This document shows positions 35,783 through 44,219 of a DNA stretch of 64,000 bases, piece by piece. The DNA lies in the NCBI RefSeq assembly GCF_040549045.1, contig NZ_JBEWTB010000002.1, forward strand, positions 2,077,501 to 2,141,500, in the 5' to 3' direction. Under the pieces are notes generated by a model. That model saw only the letters and a program-made list of their open reading frames with translations, was not told the DNA's origin and searched no databases. Made by a program: the position numbers and the translations under genes. Positions within the stretch are counted from its first letter, which is position 1. Every line of letters begins with the position of its first letter. The DNA is from Endozoicomonas sp. NE40 (lineage in GTDB: Bacteria; Pseudomonadota; Gammaproteobacteria; Pseudomonadales; Endozoicomonadaceae).

Positions 35783-36100
35783 TCACCCGCCTGAACGTTT
35801 AGCGTCGTAACCTTCCTTTTTCAGAACATCGACCATAACGTCCACATGATCACCTTGCAGCTCAATGTTGCCCTCTTTCACAGAGCCGCCACCGCCCGCC
35901 CGTTTTTTCAGCTTTTTGGCAAAGGCTTTCAGGTCATTACCTGCCAGGGGTAAACCGCTGATAACGGTCACGGTTTTACCACCACGTCCTTTCTTTTCCG
36001 GACGTACACGAACGTTACCGTCGCCGACCACTTCCTGTTCCGGCTTATCGTCCTTTACACGACCAACGTCGGTTGAATAAACCAGTCTGCTGTTACTCAT
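35783..36100 (-). CDS. yciH: SUI1/eIF1-like translation factor YciH
   Basis: 105 residues. The eIF1 fold segment shows RGGKTVTVISGLPL, then LKAFAKKLKKRAGGGGSVKEGNIELQGDH (split over residues ~58-86), as in E. coli YciH, which can check initiation fidelity and is a stress-related inhibitor of translation. Ten bases after the HD gene, so the two form a small operon. Confidence 0.92.
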   Translation of the reverse strand: MSNSRLVYSTDVGRVKDDKPEQEVVGDGNVRVRPEKKGRGGKTVTVISGLPLAGNDLKAFAKKLKKRAGGGGSVKEGNIELQGDHVDVMVDVLKKEGYDAKRSGG

Positions 36101-36110
36101 ACTCTAATTC

Positions 36111-36704
36111 CTAAGGTTTCAGCCAACCTTTTTTTACCGCCAGGTCAACCTGGCTTAACGCATATTCCCAGAGTTCCGGTGCCAGTGTTTCCAGGTACTG
36201 GTTACGCTTTAATACCTGCGCACGGCTGATGGAGTGCTTTGCCCAGCTGCCACCATTATTGTCCATGTTCTGCAACAACGGCAGCATACAGTCCATTGCT
36301 TTGGCAAAGCGGGCATCGTGGGTTTCCAGGGCTTCAAACTCCTGCCACAGCTCCATGATGTAATCACGCTGACAGTCTGGCAGCAGGCCAAACAGCCGTT
36401 CAGCCGCCCTGATTTCTTTATCTTCCTGTCCAGCAACCTGTTGTGCGTCGAAAACAAACGCGTCACCTGCATCAATCTCGACGATATCGTGAATCAATAA
36501 CATGGTAACAACACGATGAATGTCCACCGGCCTGGAGACATAATCCATCAGCAGTGTTGCCATCATGGCAATATGCCAGCTGTGTTCAGCACTGTTTTCC
36601 TGCCGGCTGTTTTCCGATTTCACCATGGTCTGGCGATAAACCGACTTGAGTTTATCCAGCTCATTAATGAATTCAATTTGCTGCTTCAGATTGTCGGCAG
36701 ACAT
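36111..36704 (-). CDS. HD-domain hydrolase (YfbR/HDDC2-like 5'-nucleotidase)
   Basis: 197 residues. Metal ligands: His in SAEHSWHIA, His-Asp in LLIHDIVEIDAGD, and a late Asp (AKAMDCMLPLLQN). This H...HD...D arrangement with EHSWH and HDxxE fits the HDDC2/YfbR group, which dephosphorylates deoxynucleoside 5'-monophosphates. Substrate not certain. AAGGTG precedes the start. Confidence 0.85.
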   Translation of the reverse strand: MSADNLKQQIEFINELDKLKSVYRQTMVKSENSRQENSAEHSWHIAMMATLLMDYVSRPVDIHRVVTMLLIHDIVEIDAGDAFVFDAQQVAGQEDKEIRAAERLFGLLPDCQRDYIMELWQEFEALETHDARFAKAMDCMLPLLQNMDNNGGSWAKHSISRAQVLKRNQYLETLAPELWEYALSQVDLAVKKGWLKP

Positions 36705-36814
36705 AAGGCACCTTAACTATGATTATGCGAAAACATTAAACAGAGGCTTTCTCTTGTTATGCTTCTATGGAAGTCACAAATCAGAAAACCTCTGTCGTCC
36801 TGAAGGATGGTTTC

Positions 36815-37912
36815 TCAGCCCTGCTCTAACAAACGACGCAGGTCGATGATTGCAGCATTGGCGCGGGAAATGTAATTGGCCATAACGAGAGAGTGATTAG
36901 CCAGAATACCAAAGCCACTGCCATTCAGAATGACCGGACTCCAGACCGTTTCCTGAGTCGCTTCCAGCTCACGAATGATCTGGCGCAGGCTGACTGTGGC
37001 ATTTTTCTTTTCCAGTACGTCGGCAAAGTCCACTTCCACTGCCTTCAGCAGATGAATCAGCGCATAGGCTGTGCCACGGCTTTCATAGAAAATATCATCG
37101 ATTTTATTCCATGGGGTTTTCACATCGATCACGTCTTCCGTAACCGTTGACTGCTGAGCGGCAGCATCTCCAGCCAGGTCCGTATTCAACCGAGACTTGC
37201 CAACGCTGGCACTCAGACGCTGGGAAAGACTGCCAAGGCGGGTTTCAACATCAGCCAGCCATCGGGTCAGATTATCAGCCCGGGCATAGAACTGTGCTGG
37301 ATCTTCCTTGCGCGGTAAACGGTTCATATAGCTTTCGAGCTTGTCGATACCACGACGGTACTCTTTTTCACTGGAAGGCAGAATCCAGCTTCTGGAATCA
37401 AAATTGAACTGTGGTTCAGCAATGGCAAGGTCCGCATCTTCACGGGACTGAGACTGGGAGCGGCTCATATCCTTGCGCAGAGCCCTGGCCATATCGCGTA
37501 CCTGTATCAGCACACCTTGTTCCCAGTTGGGCATATTATCGAGAAACACACCGGGCGGCATAATGTCATTGCGGATATAACCACCACGCTTGGTCAGCAG
37601 TGTGTCCGCCAGACGATACAATGTAGCGGTTGTGGTGTAACCGGTCACCACCTGTTCACCACTGGCTTCAGCCAGCTGTTCTGCATTTTCACGAACAGAA
37701 AACGGCTTGGGAGGAATGCTCCAGTAAATACCCAGTGCAGAATAAAACACGACAATGACAGCCAGAATGCCTGCTGCCCCCCTGCCGCTGATTTTTCCCT
37801 TTATTCCACTCAGTGAGTTAGCGAAGGTGCCTGAAAAACTGCAACTACGTAACTTATCCGTTATTTTCAGCATTGTTATAGAAATGCGCTCTTTGATCTC
37901 ATCCAGAGCCAT
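36815..37912 (-). CDS. DUF2333 family membrane protein
   Basis: 365 residues. One N-terminal membrane segment (~45-66, AAGILAVIVVFYSALGIYW), then a periplasmic domain with SIPPKPFSVRENAE, GYTTTATLYRLADTLLTKRGGYI, NDIMPPGVFLDNMPNWE and WSPVILNGSGFG, the conserved core of the DUF2333 family of gammaproteobacteria. Its function is unknown. It stands between lapD and the HD gene on the same strand. Confidence 0.85.
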   Translation of the reverse strand: MALDEIKERISITMLKITDKLRSCSFSGTFANSLSGIKGKISGRGAAGILAVIVVFYSALGIYWSIPPKPFSVRENAEQLAEASGEQVVTGYTTTATLYRLADTLLTKRGGYIRNDIMPPGVFLDNMPNWEQGVLIQVRDMARALRKDMSRSQSQSREDADLAIAEPQFNFDSRSWILPSSEKEYRRGIDKLESYMNRLPRKEDPAQFYARADNLTRWLADVETRLGSLSQRLSASVGKSRLNTDLAGDAAAQQSTVTEDVIDVKTPWNKIDDIFYESRGTAYALIHLLKAVEVDFADVLEKKNATVSLRQIIRELEATQETVWSPVILNGSGFGILANHSLVMANYISRANAAIIDLRRLLEQG

Positions 37913-37979
37913 AATGTCCTCACCACCATTCCAGCCGTAGGGCGCATTATCCTCTATTCACGCACAGAGGGCGAGTGTT

Positions 37980-39929
37980 TCAAAGCCTCTGGGGGCGTCC
38001 AAGGTAATATCCCTGTCCCCCCTGAACACCCAGCTCGCGTAATTTTTGCCAATCTTCTTTCTGCTCGACATCCTGTGCCAGCAGTGTAATGTCACGACTT
38101 TTGGCCAGCATTGTCAGCGTTCGAATATAGAACTGGTTTCCCTGGTTGTTGCTGATCCCCCGCACAAAACTGCCATCTATCTTGATATAGTCCAGCTCCA
38201 GCTCATGCAGGCTGGTCATGGACCGGCTGACAATTCCAAAATGATCGATGGAAAAACGACACCCCGTTTGCACCAGACGTTTAACCAGAGAAGGCATTGC
38301 CTGACCGCCCATCAGAACGGTTCGCTCAGGGACTTCCAGAATCAGTCTTTCTGTCACACCAGGCAGTGCTTTTAATGTATCCAGCAACCACCTGAAAAAA
38401 TCTTCATCCAGTAACGAACGGGGGGAAAGGTTCACACAGTAGCGGGTATTACTGCCATCTTTTTGCAGATGCAGCATCAACGTCTCAAACACAACTTTGT
38501 CAAAGTCAACATGGAGATCAAACCGTTCCACTATGGGTAGAAAAGCTTCAGCCGAAGCCAGTTCTCCTAATAACCGCAACCGGGCAAACACCTCCCTGAA
38601 AACAGGTTGCTGGTTCATGTCGTAGACCGTCTGGTAAAACAGTTCCACCTGCTGCCCTTTCAGTACCTGCTGTAACGACTCCTGCCAATTACCTTCACTC
38701 CAGTGGTTGTAAGGCTGATGGCTACTGCTATCTATCTGTTCAACTTCCCAGTTGCTTCTTGACTGATGCTGAAGACTGCGAAGCAACTGGTCCGCCTGTT
38801 GTAACATTTCATCGGCGCTGGTTCTGCCTACATGGGTGACCATGGCAATGTGCAGACGGTCATGTCCCTCTTCACTGAGAAAGAAAGGCAATGAAGCCAT
38901 TGCCCTGAAGCAGGCTTCAGTGATCCGGCGGCTCTGCGCCAGGTCACAGGCAGGAACAAAAACACAAAACACCGTACCGCTGCGACGCCCAACCGTTGCT
39001 TCCGGCCATGGTTCAACCGTTTTGCTGATTCGGCGGGCAATATCAACCAGCAGCAGGTCGGCGGCATTCCGTCCATTCTTCTTATTAAAACCATCCAGCC
39101 CGGAAATCTGAGCCATTAACAACCCACCACCAAACTCCCCACGCTCCTCATCCTGAAGAACATTGGCGATACGGTCATCAAAAGCCTGCCGGTTCAGAAT
39201 GCCGGTCAGGGCATCTTTGACAGAGCGCTTGCGCAACTCCTCCGTCAGCACCAGTTTTTCAGCAAACTGTTCTTCCAGTTTGCCAGCCATTCGGTTCATC
39301 GCCTCAACGACAAGTCGGAGGTCTTTGGTTTTCGGTAACACCTCCTGCTGAACAAAGGATCGCTGACAAATAGCGTCCGCCTGCTTTTCAAGTTTTTTCA
39401 AAGGGCGAAGCACTATGCGCAGGAATATGTTCAAACCCAGAATAGCCAGCAGCAATCCGGAACCAAACAGAAATACGCCATACAGGGTTTTATTCCACAG
39501 GCTTCGATAAGCGTGACCGGGATGGCTTGCTATATAGATAACCCCCGCAGGCAACCAGCCCCGACTGACCTCAGACGCAACCAGGGGAGCATCAAGGTCA
39601 ACAAGGTTAACAAACCACTGGGGTACATCCTCCAGTTGCAGCTCATGCTGACTGTTCACAACAAGGTTTCCGCTCTGATCAATAAAGCGAATCAACCGGT
39701 AGTAACCCCGGTCAAAAACAGCATCTACCATGGAGTCAATGGCAGCGGTGTTCTCTGGCTCGGTCGCTGCAATGGCAACCCCAAGAGAAGTCGCGGTGTC
39801 CTGGGCATGAGATTCCAGCTGATCCTGCAAATAGCTGCGAGCGTCAATGATGTTCATGACAAAACTGCCTGAGAACAGCAGGAATAGCAGTAGGGTCAGA
39901 TATAACGCCAGTTCCCTGAGTAAAGTCAT
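37980..39929 (-). CDS. lapD: c-di-GMP receptor LapD with degenerate GGDEF and EAL domains
   Basis: 649 residues, inner membrane. Two membrane helices (~6-26 and ~150-170) frame a LapD/MoxY-type periplasmic domain (~30-148); a HAMP (~172-225), GGDEF (~237-370) and EAL (~415-640) domain follow. The GGDEF motif is replaced by GRRSG (314-318) and EAL by EVF (446-448), so it should bind rather than make or break c-di-GMP. In Pseudomonas LapD holds LapG when c-di-GMP is high and so keeps the LapA adhesin on the surface. Overlaps lapG by four bases. Confidence 0.92.
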   Translation of the reverse strand: MTLLRELALYLTLLLFLLFSGSFVMNIIDARSYLQDQLESHAQDTATSLGVAIAATEPENTAAIDSMVDAVFDRGYYRLIRFIDQSGNLVVNSQHELQLEDVPQWFVNLVDLDAPLVASEVSRGWLPAGVIYIASHPGHAYRSLWNKTLYGVFLFGSGLLLAILGLNIFLRIVLRPLKKLEKQADAICQRSFVQQEVLPKTKDLRLVVEAMNRMAGKLEEQFAEKLVLTEELRKRSVKDALTGILNRQAFDDRIANVLQDEERGEFGGGLLMAQISGLDGFNKKNGRNAADLLLVDIARRISKTVEPWPEATVGRRSGTVFCVFVPACDLAQSRRITEACFRAMASLPFFLSEEGHDRLHIAMVTHVGRTSADEMLQQADQLLRSLQHQSRSNWEVEQIDSSSHQPYNHWSEGNWQESLQQVLKGQQVELFYQTVYDMNQQPVFREVFARLRLLGELASAEAFLPIVERFDLHVDFDKVVFETLMLHLQKDGSNTRYCVNLSPRSLLDEDFFRWLLDTLKALPGVTERLILEVPERTVLMGGQAMPSLVKRLVQTGCRFSIDHFGIVSRSMTSLHELELDYIKIDGSFVRGISNNQGNQFYIRTLTMLAKSRDITLLAQDVEQKEDWQKLRELGVQGGQGYYLGRPQRL

Positions 39930-40654
39930 GGTTTTTTCCCTGTTGTCGATCCAGGTTTCCTGAGCTCAATCTTTTCTGTCTTGTTCAGCTCATCGCTGAA
40001 CCGCTCTCTCAGATCCATCCACAGGCTGATCCGGTCAGCCTTTCCTACCCTTACACCTTTACCTCTCTGACGGGCAACCCACAAGCCATCACCATTAAAG
40101 TTATACACCGGCTTCAGGTCTTTGCGCTTACTGGCCGGCAGGATTTCGCCTTCAAGATTATCCAGAATCAGGGGCTCTTTCCCCGATTCCGGGTAATACG
40201 TCAGCACCATATGCGCCTGATTGATTCTCAACGCTTTGACATAAGTAATTCGCAACCGCTCATCTGCTACTCCCAGCTCCCGCAGGGTGAAGTATTTGGC
40301 AATGGAAAAATCCTCACAGTCGCCACCACCACTGGCAAGAAACTCAACAGGCGTCGCCCAGAAATCATCTTTCCCCCAGTGCTGCAGGTCGGTGACAAAC
40401 TCCAGCCGGTTAAAGAAGATATTCACCTTCTCCAGCTTTTCTCTCTCCGGCAGCCCACGACCCTTATCCAACAGATCCTGCCAGGCGTGCATGCGCCTGA
40501 CCGCCATTTCGCCATAGAGTTTCTGGACATTATCCAGCAGTTTTTTGCTCACATAAAACTCACTGGCAAACGCCAGTGAAAGTGTACAGACCATAAGAAA
40601 ATTGAATATAAAACGAGCTAGCATGCCGAGCCGGGAATATCGCCTGTGTCTCAC
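39926..40654 (-). CDS. lapG: LapG periplasmic cysteine protease
   Basis: Bacterial transglutaminase-like protease that cuts the N-terminus of LapA-type adhesins to release biofilm. Catalytic triad Cys113 (GGGDCEDFS), His148 (NQAHMVLTY) and Asp165 (LILDNLEG). A signal peptide (MLARFIFNFLMVCTLSLAFA from residue 11) suggests that the ATG at 40624 is the real start rather than the GTG at 40654; neither has a strong ribosome site. 242 or 232 residues. The target adhesin is not in the window. Confidence 0.92.
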   Translation of the reverse strand: MRHRRYSRLGMLARFIFNFLMVCTLSLAFASEFYVSKKLLDNVQKLYGEMAVRRMHAWQDLLDKGRGLPEREKLEKVNIFFNRLEFVTDLQHWGKDDFWATPVEFLASGGGDCEDFSIAKYFTLRELGVADERLRITYVKALRINQAHMVLTYYPESGKEPLILDNLEGEILPASKRKDLKPVYNFNGDGLWVARQRGKGVRVGKADRISLWMDLRERFSDELNKTEKIELRKPGSTTGKKP

Positions 40655-40756
40655 CTTAAGTTATGCTTTCGGCCAATCAGTCAATTTTTATAAAGTTACA
40701 TGAAATCAGAGGGTTGGCGTTGAGGCATTTATATGCTTATAATTCACAACCGCTGT

Positions 40757-40833
40757 GGGCCCATAGCTCAGTTGGTTAGAGCAGTCGACTCATAATCGAT
40801 TGGTCGCAGGTTCAAGTCCTGCTGGGCCCACCA
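40757..40833 (+). tRNA. tRNA-Ile (anticodon CAT, lysidine type)
   Basis: 77 bases including encoded CCA. Acceptor GGGCCCA/TGGGCCC, D arm with AGCTCAGTTGGTTAGAGC, anticodon loop CTCATAA and T arm GGTTCAAGTCC. CAT could be Met or Ile2; the C4-G69 and C5-G68 pairs required by TilS and the close resemblance of the 3' half (GGTCGC-GGTTCAAGTCC) to E. coli ileX favour tRNA-Ile2, whose C34 becomes lysidine and reads AUA. Confidence 0.88.
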
Positions 40834-40840
40834 TACACTT

Positions 40841-40878
40841 AAAAGCCTGAAGCGTTAGCAAACACTTCAGGCTTTTTT
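40841..40878 (+). terminator. Terminator of the tRNA gene
   Basis: 12-bp stem AAAAGCCTGAAG / CTTCAGGCTTTT with a 12-base loop and a run of T. Confidence 0.9.
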
Positions 40879-40964
40879 GTATCTACTGAATTACCCCCAC
40901 CATTGCCTCCACTTCCTGATGGGAGCAAGCGCTTAGAACGTTCTGTCTGAAGGTTTATACAAAT

Positions 40965-41078
40965 TCAGTCGGGTGTACTCAGGTTGTTCGCATATTCTTT
41001 TAAAGTTTCAATGGTTGCACCTCCTGCACTACAGGCAAAGTAAGGCCCTGACCATAATTGACCTGATTTACTCTGAGT
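40965..41078 (-). pseudogene. Remnant of an IS200/IS605 TnpA transposase (C-terminal end)
   Basis: About 37 residues ending at 40965 read QLWSGPYFACSAGGA followed by TIETLKEYANN, like the C-terminus of Y1 transposases (LWSPSYFVGSxGGAxxETVKxYIE). The upstream two thirds, including the catalytic Tyr and HUH, are missing; the frame beyond 41078 runs into the next gene on the opposite strand. It lies next to a tRNA, a common integration hot spot. Confidence 0.5.
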
Positions 41079-41094
41079 ACGTGGTGACCAGATC

Positions 41095-41781
41095 ATGAAC
41101 GAGATGGAAAACGCACAGCTGCTGTTAACCTTTGCACGGGACTTTTTCAGGGGGTCCTTAAAATCAAGCAACAAAACCTATTCCGAGTACTATGGCGCAG
41201 CGACATCATCGAGGAAGCAAAGGCGCATAGAGAACCATGATAAAGCAGGTTATGCAATAGGGGCTCTGAGAGCTCATGAACACGCTTCCCAAAAGATGAA
41301 ATCACTGCTCGCTACTGATCGGGAGCAAAGAGCCGGAAACTGTAACGAATACGCTACCGTTGCCCTCAGGCAGGGCGTTAGCCTGAAAATCCCCGATATC
41401 TGGTTTGCAGAAAATGATATGCATACCTTTATAATGCTTGCCGAAGATTTGCCCCCGTCAATGATTCTAAATGACTTCCACTACCGTGTTGATAGCAACG
41501 CCTGGGTGTGTGACCCATGGTGTAACCTGTTTTGTGAAATCCATGCGTTTCCCATGATGATCATGGAAAGGGCCGGAAAGTGGGAAATGCAGGGTAAGGA
41601 AATTTATTCTGGCAGTGACACTATTGCTGCACTGGCAACCCACTGGGCTCAGAGGCTGCTTAAGACCAAAATATATTTTGACAGAATGACCGACAATACT
41701 GGCAGGCCAACGGATTTCTATAAGAAATACCACACACTAAGCTGGTCCACAAAAGTTTCAAGATGGTGGCATTCCCGGTAG
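41095..41781 (+). CDS. Transglutaminase/cysteine-protease-like protein, possible effector
   Basis: 228 residues, no signal peptide. A Cys-His-Asp set appears in the order of papain/transglutaminase-like folds: Cys83 in AGNCNEYATVA, His110 in DMHTFIMLAED and Asp140 in WVCDPWCN. This spacing resembles small cysteine-protease effectors injected by type III systems, but I cannot name a family. ATG at 41095 or 41104; ribosome site weak. It is placed between a tRNA, a transposase scrap and a lipoprotein gene, which suggests an acquired gene. Confidence 0.6.
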   Translation: MNEMENAQLLLTFARDFFRGSLKSSNKTYSEYYGAATSSRKQRRIENHDKAGYAIGALRAHEHASQKMKSLLATDREQRAGNCNEYATVALRQGVSLKIPDIWFAENDMHTFIMLAEDLPPSMILNDFHYRVDSNAWVCDPWCNLFCEIHAFPMMIMERAGKWEMQGKEIYSGSDTIAALATHWAQRLLKTKIYFDRMTDNTGRPTDFYKKYHTLSWSTKVSRWWHSR

Positions 41782-41863
41782 CCAGCAGGTAACAGCAAGC
41801 CAAAACTCGAGAGTCGGGTAAGTGAACAGAGTCCAAAGAAAATTCTTCAGACTCTTTCGTGGG

Positions 41864-42373
41864 TTACTGTGAATAAACAGGAACCATCTCGTCCTGCAGC
41901 TCGGGTGGAACCTCACTCAGTGTTTTAATGGTCAGCTCTTTTTCGCCCATCGGCTTAGTGACCAGCGCTTCATTCAGCTCAGCGGTTGCTGTCGGAGGAA
42001 GTTTCCACATTGCGCCAGTAATGGGATCCACAATTAACATGCCAATCAGGCCACCAAGAAGTATATTCCCCATAAACCAGCCATCCATTGTAGAGCTGAC
42101 TGTGATGGTAGAGCCGTTGTAACCTGGCTTTTTGAACTGGACGGTATAGTTCGCCGCAGAAAAATATCCAGCACCACTTTTAAGGGTTACCGTGCCAGGT
42201 GTTGTGCCTGTGTGAATGACCTGCCCATTCTGGTCTGTAATCGTGAAAGAGGCTCCGGAAGGTGTTGACTGAAGAGCGACCGGATAGCTGCTCTCACTTA
42301 CAACCGAGGCACAGCCAGCTATAAAGAGAGTACCGGACAAAATCAGACCCAGCCCAAACTGCTTATATTGCAT
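41864..42373 (-). CDS. Lipoprotein with PEGA-like domain
   Basis: 169 residues. Signal peptide with lipobox IAGC (Cys at ~21). The part after it (LQSTPSGASFTITDQNGQVIHTG with TPGTVTLK, read in pieces) is a PEGA-like beta domain. A hydrophobic hairpin (~98-120, WFMGNILLGGLIGMLIVDP) with TGAMWKLP follows. Similar small lipoproteins are frequent in gammaproteobacteria without known function. Monocistronic. Confidence 0.75.
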   Translation of the reverse strand: MQYKQFGLGLILSGTLFIAGCASVVSESSYPVALQSTPSGASFTITDQNGQVIHTGTTPGTVTLKSGAGYFSAANYTVQFKKPGYNGSTITVSSTMDGWFMGNILLGGLIGMLIVDPITGAMWKLPPTATAELNEALVTKPMGEKELTIKTLSEVPPELQDEMVPVYSQ

Positions 42374-42512
42374 TCTACATCCTTGACTATTTTTATTATC
42401 AGTGTGTTTTGCTTTTCGCTGTTCTATTTCAATGGATTTATCTTGCTATGTAAACAACATTTGACGTTTAAAACATAATCTACTGACATAAACAGATTTA
42501 CATTAAACAAGC

Positions 42513-42546
42513 ACATTCCCCCCCAAGCAGGCTTTGAGGGGAATGT
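42513..42546 (-). terminator. Hairpin after the first sulfatase gene
   Basis: 9-bp stem ACATTCCCC (42513-42521) with GGGGAATGT (42538-42546). On the minus strand it is followed by GCTTGTTTAA, a poor T run. Confidence 0.5.
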
Positions 42547-42570
42547 CTGAACAGGTCAGGCTTTTAAAAA

Positions 42571-44091
42571 TCAGCCCGCATCAATTACAGCCCGCGCCTT
42601 TGCCCGGCGATCTTCATTGGCTGCATCTTCTGCTTTTCGCACCTCTTCACCCTGAGCCAGACGTTCTTCCCGGCTGTGGTGACCGTTGTAATGAGGGAAC
42701 TGCTGACGATTCCAGCCCCAGCGCGGCGTATCGTTCTCAGCATTCCATTTATTGTAAGCAGACAGAAGTCGTTCAGCTTCTTTTGGGAATTTCTCAGTCA
42801 GCTCATGCTGCTCTTCCATATCATCAGACAGATTAAACAACATTGGCTTTTGCCTTACACGACGAGCATTCTCATCATAAAGCTTCCAGTTCCGGTCCCG
42901 TACAGCCCAGCCACGGGAGTTCGCCCAGAACAGGAAACGGTCTTCCAGCTGGTCAACCTTCCCGGTCATCAGAGGCATCAGGTTTTCACCATCCAGCTGC
43001 CATTCTGCCTGCTTCTCAACACCAGCAGCGGCCAAAAACGTTGTCATCAGGTCCAGCGAAATAACAGGTTCGTCAATGGTCTGGCCTGAAGGAATAGTGC
43101 CTTTCCAGGACATGGTGAACGGAATACGGATACCACCTTCCCAGAAACTGCCTTTTTCACCACGCAGAGGCGTATTCAGAGAGTAGTTGTCGTTCAGTTT
43201 GCCGCCGTTGTCGGCCAGATAGACGATCAGGGTGTTGTCCATCAAGCCTTCTTTTTCCAGCTTGTCGAGAATCTTGCCGATGTTCTCGTCCATGTTGTAA
43301 TTCATGGCAACCGCCTTACGACGGTTTTCATCCTTAATATCAGCAAAGCGGTCCATATCAACCTGCTTTGGCTCCATCGGGCTATGGATAGCATTGAAAG
43401 CAACATACAGGAAGAACGCTTCATCCTTGTTGCGCCCAATGTAATCCACGGCCTCATCACCGAACTTGTCGGTCAGGTACTGGTCAAAGTTATCCACCAG
43501 TTTGCCATTGCGATAGATAGCGGCTTCTTTTTTGTAATCGTATTTGGCTTCATTCATAGGCCCGACGTAATACGTTGCGGCGCCATTGTTAAAGCCAAAG
43601 AACTCCTCGAAGCCTCGGTTATGGGGCCAGTATTCCTCAGGTTCCGCGTCGTGCCATTTGCCCACCATACCGGTGCGATAACCGGCGTCGGCAAGATAGT
43701 TCGCCATCGTCGGCACACTCAGATCCAGGCCCAGGGGAGTCTCTGCATCTCTGGAGTACGGAGCCGTATTATCGTGATAGCCAAAACGCTGCTGATAACG
43801 ACCGGTCATCAGCCCTGCCCGGGAAGGGCCGCACACGGTACCAGTCACATAACCGGAGCTGAAAATCACACCGTCTGCCGCAATGCGATCCATGTTTGGT
43901 GTGACCACATCCTGACTGCGGTTCTGAAAACCTGCATCGGCATAGCCCATGTCGTCGGAGAACAGCAGAACAATATTTGGACGTCTGGCTTCTTCAGTGG
44001 CAGCACCGGCTACTTCTGAGCCAGCCCAGGAATTAATCGACAGGGCGCAGGCTGTTGCCAGAAGACCCGCTCGCCATTTATTTGTTTTCAA
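42571..44091 (-). CDS. Type I sulfatase (periplasmic)
   Basis: 506 residues with a signal peptide (~1-24 or 1-30). Alkaline-phosphatase superfamily: metal ligands in LLFSDDMGYAD, the formylglycine motif C-x-P-S-R as Cys87 in VCGPSRAGLMTGRY, KWHDAEPE, and LADNGG with a following Arg-Gly-Glu-Lys (RGEKGSFWEGG). It should hydrolyse sulfate esters, probably of host or algal polysaccharides. The Cys must be converted to formylglycine by a maturase not seen here. Neighbour of a second sulfatase with which it shares direction but not a transcript, as a terminator lies between. Confidence 0.92.
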   Translation of the reverse strand: MKTNKWRAGLLATACALSINSWAGSEVAGAATEEARRPNIVLLFSDDMGYADAGFQNRSQDVVTPNMDRIAADGVIFSSGYVTGTVCGPSRAGLMTGRYQQRFGYHDNTAPYSRDAETPLGLDLSVPTMANYLADAGYRTGMVGKWHDAEPEEYWPHNRGFEEFFGFNNGAATYYVGPMNEAKYDYKKEAAIYRNGKLVDNFDQYLTDKFGDEAVDYIGRNKDEAFFLYVAFNAIHSPMEPKQVDMDRFADIKDENRRKAVAMNYNMDENIGKILDKLEKEGLMDNTLIVYLADNGGKLNDNYSLNTPLRGEKGSFWEGGIRIPFTMSWKGTIPSGQTIDEPVISLDLMTTFLAAAGVEKQAEWQLDGENLMPLMTGKVDQLEDRFLFWANSRGWAVRDRNWKLYDENARRVRQKPMLFNLSDDMEEQHELTEKFPKEAERLLSAYNKWNAENDTPRWGWNRQQFPHYNGHHSREERLAQGEEVRKAEDAANEDRRAKARAVIDAG

Positions 44092-44146
44092 TATGCTTTT
44101 CCCAAATGAGATTCAAATGGTCTGGAGCCATCAATAAAAGGAAGGT

Positions 44147-44180
44147 AAAAAAGGTGTGCTTATGTTTCACAGCACACCTT
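44147..44180 (-). terminator. Rho-independent terminator of the second sulfatase gene
   Basis: 10-bp stem AAGGTGTGCT (44151-44160) / AGCACACCTT (44171-44180); on the minus strand it runs into T6. Confidence 0.88.
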
Positions 44181-44219
44181 CGTTGTCAGAGCAAAAAAGT
44201 CAGCACAGGGAGGAAGCCC

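Noticed and set aside
40757..40833. Reading the CAT tRNA as elongator tRNA-Met
   Set aside because: C4-G69/C5-G68 pairs and the T-arm resemble the lysidine tRNA-Ile2 rather than tRNA-Met, although the anticodon alone does not decide.
40965..41174. Whole 69-codon minus-strand frame as a gene
   Set aside because: Only the last ~37 codons resemble a transposase end; the rest is antisense of the following gene, so only a remnant is annotated.
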